A stretch of 55,586 nucleotides of DNA from JBQTHD01 sp052390275 (GTDB taxonomy: Bacteria > Actinomycetota > Acidimicrobiia > Acidimicrobiales > AC-14): NCBI GenBank assembly GCA_052390275.1, contig JBQTHD010000025.1, positions 1-55,586 on the forward strand, in the 5' to 3' direction. The notes beneath the pieces are model-generated. The model searched no databases. It saw nothing but the letters and a program-made list of their open reading frames with translations, and was not told where the DNA came from. Numbering within the stretch: position 1 is the stretch's first letter; every line of letters starts with the position of its first letter. The translations under genes were made by a program, and so were the position numbers. Below are positions 50,012-55,586 of this stretch, piece by piece.

Positions 50012-51505
50012 CCCGGACGACTTGGCTAGCGGCTTGCGCAGGGTTGCCCCCTTCGTTGCCGGCACGACCGGTTCACCCCCCGATCGTGCCGCCAGGTCGG
50101 GCCGGTCAGGTGCCGTGTGCGCCGGATCCAGTGTGCCGAACCCGGTGAGCAATGCCTCCAGGGCCGGGCGGGCGGCGGTGACCCGCTTGGCCCTGATGGC
50201 CAAGTCCCACAAGGGCTCGAATTTCTTCCAGCCGGCTGCGTAGCCGGCGTGGCGGATCTGGCGGAGGAGGGTGGGTTCGGCCGACGCCGACCGCAGGATC
50301 GACCCCCAGCGGTAGAAGCTGCGGTAGGCCGACCGGTAGCCCTCCTCCAGTTGGTCGGGGGTCATGCGTGCTGGTCGGAATACGCAATGGCGGGTGTCGT
50401 AAAGGTCCCAGTCCCGGGTCAGGAGCCGCCCCTCGGCCTCCATGCGCTGGTAGAGCCGGGTTCCGGGATAGGGCGTGAGAACGTGGAAAGTAGCGGTCTC
50501 GATTCCCGCCTCGACGGCCCAGTTCACCGTTCGATCGAACACCGAGGTGTCGTCCTCGTCCATCCCGAACACGAAGCTTCCGTTGACCATCACCCCCAGG
50601 TCATGGAGCCGGCGAACCACTTGGCCGTAGTCGCGGCCCAGGTTCTGCAATTTGTGCTGGGCGGCCAGGCTGGCGGCGTCGACCGTTTCGAAGCCGACGA
50701 ACAGGCTTCGCAGACCGCACTCCACCGCTTTCTCCAACAGGTCTGGTTCGAGCACCGCCTTGACGGTGCCGGCGGCCTGCCAGGCCCGACCCATGCCCCG
50801 CATCCCCTCGAACAGGGCGGAGGCGAAGCGACGGTTGCCGAAGAGATGATCGTCGAGGAAGTAGAGGTGGCGGCCGGGAAGCCGGTCGATCTCGGCCAGG
50901 GCCGCGTCCACCTCCTGGGTGTAGAAGCCCCGCCCGCCTTCGAAGAAGGCTTCCTTGTAGCAGAAGTCACAGGCGTGAGGGCAGCCCCGGGAGACCACGA
51001 TCGAGTTGGGAACCAGGTACAGGTGCCGCTTGATCAGGTCGCGACGGATAGGGGGCACGCCAACGAGGGAGCGCCGGGTCGACTGGTAACGGGTACCGGG
51101 GCACCCGGCCGCCAGATCCGCCAGGAACCGGGGCCAGATGTCCTCGCCCGGGCCGAGAAAGACGGTGTCGGCATGCCTGGCCGCTTCGTCGGGGAGCGAC
51201 GTGGGGTGCAGGCCCCCCATCACCACCCGGATACCCCGGGCGCGGTAGTGGTCGGCCAGTTCGTAGGATCGCTGGGTCGACGTTATGTAGACCTGGATGA
51301 CCACCAGATCGGGGCGATCGGGCCCTTCCGCGTCGTCGATGCAAACCCGCTCGACGTGCTCGTCCTCGATAGTCACCTGGTCGTCGGGACCCAGGTATGC
51401 GGCCAGGGTGGCCAGCCCCAGCGGTGGAAACAGGGAGTACTTGATCGGCCGAAAGAAGGGACTGGTGGCCTCGGTCAGGGCGGGGAGAATCATCTTGACC
51501 CTCAC
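50009..51505 (-). CDS. B12-binding radical SAM protein
   Basis: A 498-residue protein. An N-terminal cobalamin-binding-like domain (KMILPALTEATSPFFRP, VVMGGLHPTSLPDEA) is followed by the radical SAM cluster motif CPHACDFC near residues 190-200 and a TIM-barrel with FLDDHLFGNR and FVGFETVDA. It likely catalyses a radical methylation or rearrangement; the substrate is unknown. GTG 51505 overlaps the kinase stop (GTGA), so it is the last gene of a translationally coupled three-gene operon with a two-component system. Confidence 0.87.
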   Translation of the reverse strand: MRVKMILPALTEATSPFFRPIKYSLFPPLGLATLAAYLGPDDQVTIEDEHVERVCIDDAEGPDRPDLVVIQVYITSTQRSYELADHYRARGIRVVMGGLHPTSLPDEAARHADTVFLGPGEDIWPRFLADLAAGCPGTRYQSTRRSLVGVPPIRRDLIKRHLYLVPNSIVVSRGCPHACDFCYKEAFFEGGRGFYTQEVDAALAEIDRLPGRHLYFLDDHLFGNRRFASALFEGMRGMGRAWQAAGTVKAVLEPDLLEKAVECGLRSLFVGFETVDAASLAAQHKLQNLGRDYGQVVRRLHDLGVMVNGSFVFGMDEDDTSVFDRTVNWAVEAGIETATFHVLTPYPGTRLYQRMEAEGRLLTRDWDLYDTRHCVFRPARMTPDQLEEGYRSAYRSFYRWGSILRSASAEPTLLRQIRHAGYAAGWKKFEPLWDLAIRAKRVTAARPALEALLTGFGTLDPAHTAPDRPDLAARSGGEPVVPATKGATLRKPLAKSSG

Positions 51506-52530
51506 GTCGCCCCCGGGGTGGTGGCGGGACCGGCCCCGGCGGGAAGCCACACCACCATCCGACATCCCTGGGGATGGCGGGACTCGGCTCGGATCCGGCC
51601 GCCGTGCAGGTCCACGATCCATCGGGCGATGGACAGCCCCAGACCGGCACCGCCCACCGCCGAGCGAGCGGTATCGGCCCGGTAGAAGCGCTCGAAAACC
51701 CGGGCCATATCGTCGGGATCGATTCCGGGGCCCTCGTCACACACCTCGAGGGTGGTGCCAGACGCCGAGGTTCTGGCGGTCACCTCCACCCGGCCCCCGG
51801 CGGGGGAGTGCCGCACGGCGTTGTCCAGGAGGTTGGCCACGACCTGGTGGATACGCAGCGCGTCGCCGTGGATCTCCAACCCGACCGGGTCCACGTTCAC
51901 CACCACCTCCGCCCGATCCGAGTGCAGGCGAACGTCCCGGGCCGCGTCCTCCAGAAGAGTTCCAATGGCAAATCTCTCCCGTTCCAGGGGAACGGTGCCG
52001 GACTCCAGTCGGGACAGTTCCAGAAACTGCGATACCAAGGCGCCCAATCTCTCGGCCTGAACGAGCAGCACGGCCAGGGCCTCGGTGTCGGGGACCTGGA
52101 CGCCGTCGACCAGGTTCTCGAGGCCCGCCTGCAGGGCGGTTATAGGGGTGCGCAACTCGTGGGAGACATTGGCCACCAGGTCCCTGCGGATGCGGTCGAT
52201 CCCGGCCAACTCGGCGGCCATGGCGTTGAAGGCAACGGCCAGCGCTCCCACCTCGTCGCGGGAACTGGCGGTGACCCGTTGCTCGTAGTCGCCCCGGGCC
52301 ATGGCCCCCGCAACGGTCGCCATCTCCCGCAGGGGCGAAGTCATTCCCCGGGCCAGGATTTGCACCAGGCCCAGGGCCAGGACCGCAGCGATGACCGCAC
52401 TGGCAAGGGGGGGAGACCCCATGCTCGCCCCCAGCGCTATCACCGTCACCGTCACCGCCACGGCGGCCACAATGACCACGCTCAGTTTGACCTTGATCGA
52501 CGACAGCGGGTCGAGCGGGCGGAGGTTCAC
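51502..52530 (-). CDS. HAMP-domain sensor histidine kinase
   Basis: A 342-residue membrane kinase. Two membrane helices (VVIVAAVAVTVTVIALG and AVIAAVLALGLVQILA) are joined by a loop of only a few residues, so there is no extracytoplasmic sensor. Then HAMP (LREMATVAGAMARGDYEQRV), HisKA with NVSHELRTPITAL, and the ATPase (NLLDNAVRHSP, DEGPGIDPDD, GAGLGLSI). GTG 52530 overlaps the regulator stop; the longer open frame upstream is rejected. Confidence 0.9.
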   Translation of the reverse strand: MNLRPLDPLSSIKVKLSVVIVAAVAVTVTVIALGASMGSPPLASAVIAAVLALGLVQILARGMTSPLREMATVAGAMARGDYEQRVTASSRDEVGALAVAFNAMAAELAGIDRIRRDLVANVSHELRTPITALQAGLENLVDGVQVPDTEALAVLLVQAERLGALVSQFLELSRLESGTVPLERERFAIGTLLEDAARDVRLHSDRAEVVVNVDPVGLEIHGDALRIHQVVANLLDNAVRHSPAGGRVEVTARTSASGTTLEVCDEGPGIDPDDMARVFERFYRADTARSAVGGAGLGLSIARWIVDLHGGRIRAESRHPQGCRMVVWLPAGAGPATTPGAT

Positions 52531-53267
52531 CTCGTGGCCGACTCCACCACATCGGCCGAATCGAGGCGGCCGTCCGTCGGCGCCGCCTTCGTGCCTGCCG
52601 GCTCCATCGAGTAGCCGACGCCGTGGACGGTACGAATGACCTCGGGGCCCAGTTTTTTGCGCAGGGACCGCACATGGGAGTCGACGGTGCGGAATCCTGA
52701 GCCGTCCCGGTAACCCCAGACCTGGGCCAAAAGGTGCTCGCGGGTGTAGACGATCCCGACGTGCCCGGCCAGCCATGCCAGCAGATCGAACTCCGTAGGA
52801 GTCAGATGGACCTCCTGGCCGCTGCGCCGCACCCGCCGGCTGGCCGGCTCCACCTCGATCTCCCCCACCGTCATGGAAGGTCCGGGGAAGACCAGGGTGC
52901 GCTCGATCCGGCGCAGGATGGCGTGGATTCGGGCCACCAGTTCCCGAGGGCTGAAAGGCTTGGTCAGGTAGTCATCAGCCCCCAGGGCAAGTCCGACCAG
53001 CATGTCCGTTTCGGAATCCCGTGCGGTGAGCATCAGCACCGGGACCGGGCGGTCCTGCTGCACCCGGCGGCACACCTCGAGGCCGTCAATACCGGGCAGC
53101 ATCAGGTCCAGAACCACCAGGTCGGGTGCCACCCGGCGGCACAGGTCCACGCCGGCGATTCCGTCGCCGGCCACCTCCACCCGGAATCCCTCTGTACGGA
53201 GCCGGGCGGCAATAGCGGAGGCGATGGCCGCCTCGTCCTCGATGACGACAACGGTTCTCTGGGGCAC
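52527..53267 (-). CDS. OmpR/PhoB-type response regulator
   Basis: A 246-residue regulator. Receiver domain with VVIEDEAAIA, phosphoacceptor Asp in LVVLDLMLPG and Lys in YLTKPFSPREL; C-terminal winged helix (LTPTEFDLLAWLAGHVG, TVDSHVRSLRKKLG). The start GTG 53267 was chosen because TATCGT lies exactly 7 nt upstream on the minus strand. It leads the kinase and radical SAM genes in one leaderless operon. Confidence 0.92.
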   Translation of the reverse strand: MPQRTVVVIEDEAAIASAIAARLRTEGFRVEVAGDGIAGVDLCRRVAPDLVVLDLMLPGIDGLEVCRRVQQDRPVPVLMLTARDSETDMLVGLALGADDYLTKPFSPRELVARIHAILRRIERTLVFPGPSMTVGEIEVEPASRRVRRSGQEVHLTPTEFDLLAWLAGHVGIVYTREHLLAQVWGYRDGSGFRTVDSHVRSLRKKLGPEVIRTVHGVGYSMEPAGTKAAPTDGRLDSADVVESATR

Positions 53268-53274
53268 CTGTCGA

Positions 53275-53280
53275 ACGATA
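53275..53280 (-). promoter_or_regulatory. TATCGT -10 element, response regulator operon
   Basis: TATCGT on the minus strand, 7 nt from GTG 53267. Confidence 0.6.
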
Positions 53281-53403
53281 CGGACGCAATGTGGCGGAGT
53301 CCCGCCAAGGTTGTGCCGATGTGGTGCAGGTTCGGCGCACCCAACCGTCTGAGTGTCGCGAGCCCCAGGGCGGCCGGCCAGCCAGGCGCTCCACGCCACC
53401 CAT

Positions 53404-53409
53404 TAGCGT
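53404..53409 (+). promoter_or_regulatory. TAGCGT -10 element, small membrane protein gene
   Basis: TAGCGT followed by 7 nt and GTG 53417. It makes GTG 53417 the likely start instead of ATG 53411, which lies only 1 nt from the element. Confidence 0.5.
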
Positions 53410-53416
53410 GATGGCG

Positions 53417-53719
53417 GTGGGCGCCCAGAACGGTTCGAAGCGGTCGGAGCCGGCGACGGCAGATCAGGGTCCCGCAGGTCCGGTCGTCGCCCGGCCCCTG
53501 CCGCTGGTGGTGTCCATGTGGGCCGGCGCGGCCGGGGCTCTGCTCCTGGGCAGTGGCCTGATCCTGTCCCTCGATGCCGCCCTTCTGGTCGGACTGGTTG
53601 CCGGTGTGGTGTCCCTGTCCGCCGCTCTGGTGTGGCGATCCCAACTGATCGACGCCTGGTCGAAGCAGAGGGGCCCCGCCCCATCGCGTCGACAGAGGCG
53701 GCCCGAGTCCCCCCGATAG
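53417..53719 (+). CDS. Small two-helix membrane protein
   Basis: A 100-residue protein with two membrane helices (VVSMWAGAAGALLLGSGLIL and ALLVGLVAGVVSLSAALVW) and a basic C-terminal tail. It is divergent from the response-regulator operon, separated by 149 bp with back-to-back TANNNT promoters. I do not recognise the family. Confidence 0.6.
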   Translation: MGAQNGSKRSEPATADQGPAGPVVARPLPLVVSMWAGAAGALLLGSGLILSLDAALLVGLVAGVVSLSAALVWRSQLIDAWSKQRGPAPSRRQRRPESPR

Positions 53720-54071
53720 GGAGCCCGAATGCGATCCCTGGGGGTCCGCCTGGGATCTTCGGCGACCCGCGGCGAGTCCGGCGCCGCCAGAGTTCTATAA
53801 CCAGAGGAAAGCTGGACGGTTTCTGAACATAATCTGATCGATGCCTTGACCTCCCGAGCCGGGCAACCAGCGGGCCTTGGCGCAGGAACTTCCAAAGGTG
53901 CGACAATCCGGCTTCGGACCACTTTTTAGGTCCGCTAAAACGGACACCGGGGGATGGTCTGGGGTGGGGGCAAGGGACGAAGGGGAAGGCCGATCGCGGG
54001 CGCCTGCCGGCTGGAGGCCCGGGGTTCGCCTCGTAGTCCCTCTAGGCCAACGGGTGCCAATCGCACTACCC
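53720..54071. promoter_or_regulatory. Leader region with inverted repeats before surface-protein gene
   Basis: About 350 bp, more AT-rich at 53790-53940 than its surroundings. It contains TTTTAG-GTCCG-CTAAAA (53925-53940), whose central GTCCG can also pair with CGGAC at 53941-53945, so two mutually exclusive hairpins are possible. Further on AGGGAC (53973-53978) pairs with GTCCCT (54036-54041), enclosing GGCC/GGCC stems. No known riboswitch was recognised. Confidence 0.4.
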
Positions 54072-55586
54072 ATGGCACTGGGATCGCGAAGTTCCCGCCT
54101 AGCGATGCCGGCCAGCCCTGCGATCCGACCGCAGGTGTGGATGGCGATCGGGGCCTTGGTGGCCATGGCCGTTCTCCTGCTTGTTCCCCTCCGCCCCGCG
54201 GTGGCGGCCGATTTCCTCGTCGTCAACAACGCCGATTCGGGCGCTGGTTCCCTGCGAGCCGCCATTGCGTCAGCCAACGCCACCCCCGAGGCCGACACCA
54301 TCGGATTCGATATCCCCGGGTCCGCCACTATCACCCTGTTGACGGGACTCCCTGCGATATTGGGGGAGACCGACATCGATGGGGAGAACCTTAACTCTGA
54401 GCCGTCTGGAGTGGTGCTGCAGGGAGCCGGTCTGGCGTTCGTTGCCGGAGCGGCAGGTAGTTCGGTCGAGAATCTTGAGATCAACGGGGCGCCCAACGGG
54501 ATTTTCATCGACACGGTCGGATCTGTAGCGATCGACTCTGTGCGTCTGATAGGGAACGGAACCGGCCTAAAAATTGAGGATGGAACCCTCAACTCGATCA
54601 GCAATTCCGTGGTTCAGGGGAATGCTATTGGGATCGGACTCCTCAATTCACCCTCAACTACGATTGACAGCAACATGGTAAGTCAATCGACTTTCGAGGG
54701 TATCGACATAGCGTGCGATGGGGGCTCAGCGGCCGGCACCGAGGTCACTGACAACTCATTGGGAAACAATGAAATCGGTATTAGCGTTGGCTGTGACGAT
54801 GTCACAGTCGGCCCCGGCAATGGCGTAACCGAGAGCATAGAGCACGGGGTCCTGGTCCGATCCGCTAATAACGTGGTGGTTAGTGGTAACGCCATCTTCA
54901 GCAACGGTGATGATGGAGTGAACGTTGAATCGTCCTTTAACGTTTTAGTCTCGGATAACACCGTTTCACAGAATCAGAACGGGGTGACGGTGGATGGCGG
55001 CGATGGGTTCGGAGAGGCGGAGATATTTGATAACGCCACCGTTGACAACGCCGTGCTTGCCATCGATCTCTCCTCCGATGGGCCCACGCCGAACGATCCA
55101 GGTGACGCCGACAGTGGACCGAACGACCTCCTCAATTTCCCGATTTTAACAAGTGCCACATTCGATGGGACAGACATCACCGTTTCAGGAACCTACGACG
55201 GGCCCGACGGGGCATTCATCGATATCTATGGAGCGGGCGCGGATCACCCCAACGATCGCGGTCAGGGTGAGTTCCTTCACGGCACGGCCACGGCGTCTTC
55301 AGGGGAGTTCTCCTTTACCGGGCCGGCACCGCTCACCACCTCCGGGGTGGCTGCCACAGCCCGAATTCCGGGAGATGCGACCTCGGAGTTTTCACCCCGA
55401 GTCCTGTTGACGGTCGTCGCAACCACGACCACGACAACCACGACCACGACGACGACGGCCCCACCGACCACGGCCCCACCCACGACCGCCCCACCCACGA
55501 CCGCCCCACCCACGACCGCCCCACCCACGACCGCCCCACCCACGACCGCCCCACCCACGACCGCCCCACCCACGACCGCCCCACCC
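54072..55586 (+). CDS. Secreted right-handed beta-helix protein, partial at window end
   Basis: At least 505 residues, open to the end of the window. Signal peptide (MAIGALVAMAVLLLVPLRPAVAA), then NADSGAGSLRAAIASAN, typical of parallel beta-helix surface proteins, and repeated NosD-type turns (NNVVVSGNAIFSNGDDGVNV, SFNVLVSDNTVSQNQNGV). The visible end is a Thr/Pro stalk: a run of Thr followed by PTTAP repeats, like a wall-spanning linker. ATG 54072 is used; ATG 54105 and GTG 54054 are alternatives. The central part uses more AT-rich codons (TTA, AAT, ATA) than neighbours, hinting at transfer. Confidence 0.82.
   Translation, partial: MALGSRSSRLAMPASPAIRPQVWMAIGALVAMAVLLLVPLRPAVAADFLVVNNADSGAGSLRAAIASANATPEADTIGFDIPGSATITLLTGLPAILGETDIDGENLNSEPSGVVLQGAGLAFVAGAAGSSVENLEINGAPNGIFIDTVGSVAIDSVRLIGNGTGLKIEDGTLNSISNSVVQGNAIGIGLLNSPSTTIDSNMVSQSTFEGIDIACDGGSAAGTEVTDNSLGNNEIGISVGCDDVTVGPGNGVTESIEHGVLVRSANNVVVSGNAIFSNGDDGVNVESSFNVLVSDNTVSQNQNGVTVDGGDGFGEAEIFDNATVDNAVLAIDLSSDGPTPNDPGDADSGPNDLLNFPILTSATFDGTDITVSGTYDGPDGAFIDIYGAGADHPNDRGQGEFLHGTATASSGEFSFTGPAPLTTSGVAATARIPGDATSEFSPRVLLTVVATTTTTTTTTTTTAPPTTAPPTTAPPTTAPPTTAPPTTAPPTTAPPTTAPPTTAPP
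55458..55586. repeat. 15-nt tandem repeat, 8 or more units, runs off window
   Basis: Units GCCCCACCCACGACC, encoding APPTT-type stalk repeats; continues beyond the last base. Confidence 0.95.

Noticed and set aside
53795..54604. Minus-strand frame of 269 codons
   Set aside because: Antisense to the signal peptide and first part of the beta-helix protein, which has clear family features on the plus strand.

Overview
The window is high-GC (roughly 70% by eye) actinobacterial chromosome. A complete Pup-proteasome locus (trmI, arc, dop, pup, prcB, prcA, pafA, fused pafBC), the tlyA-nadK-recN-steA-steB order known from mycobacteria, and Calvin-cycle-type genes (phosphoribulokinase, ribulose-phosphate epimerase, class I aldolase) together suggest an Acidimicrobiia-like or related deep-branching actinobacterium. 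That placement is an inference from gene content. I saw no rRNA, tRNA, CRISPR array or insertion sequence.

Layout. 12-2201: DUF1015 and rhomboid protease on the minus strand. 2339-9408: plus-strand run tlyA, nadK, recN, steA, steB and a MraY/WecA-like transferase. 9436-14356: ArsR regulator, acyl-CoA synthetase, PBP4-type carboxypeptidase, LON-domain protein and small membrane proteins. 14527-29017: proteasome locus with trmI, msrB and a ferredoxin at its left edge; a two-gene toxin-antitoxin-like module interrupts it between pup and prcB. 29031-35069: signal peptidase I, glgC, two small zinc-ribbon proteins, class A PBP and two smaller genes. 35181-41859: thioredoxin-reductase-like flavoprotein, then DUF4331 protein, class F sortase, TPR protein and NicO-type Ni/Co transporter, the last three translationally coupled. 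41900-47000: prk and rpe (minus), a NarL-type two-component pair (plus), class I aldolase (minus). 47307-49875: a broken PhoX-type gene and a LysR regulator with no normal start codon. 50009-53267: minus-strand operon of OmpR regulator, histidine kinase and B12-type radical SAM protein. 53417-55586: small membrane protein, then a beta-helix surface protein that runs off the window.

Two patterns cross gene boundaries. First, near-perfect tandem repeats with units of 12, 15 or 18 nt occur inside at least 12 genes and in intergenic DNA; the unit length is always a multiple of three within genes, so reading frames stay open. Second, many genes that do not follow an upstream gene closely carry a TANNNT hexamer (most often TAGCGT) 6-10 nt before the start codon and no Shine-Dalgarno sequence, which is the layout of leaderless mRNAs. 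Downstream genes in operons usually start by ATGA, GTGA or TTGA overlap.

How the genes work together: Dop deamidates Pup, PafA conjugates it, ARC unfolds pupylated substrates and PrcAB degrades them, while fused PafBC is expected to control the DNA-damage response. SteA/SteB, the MraY-like enzyme, PBP4, PBP1, LepB and the sortase serve envelope and division. PRK, RPE and FBA fit carbon fixation, but RuBisCO is not in view.
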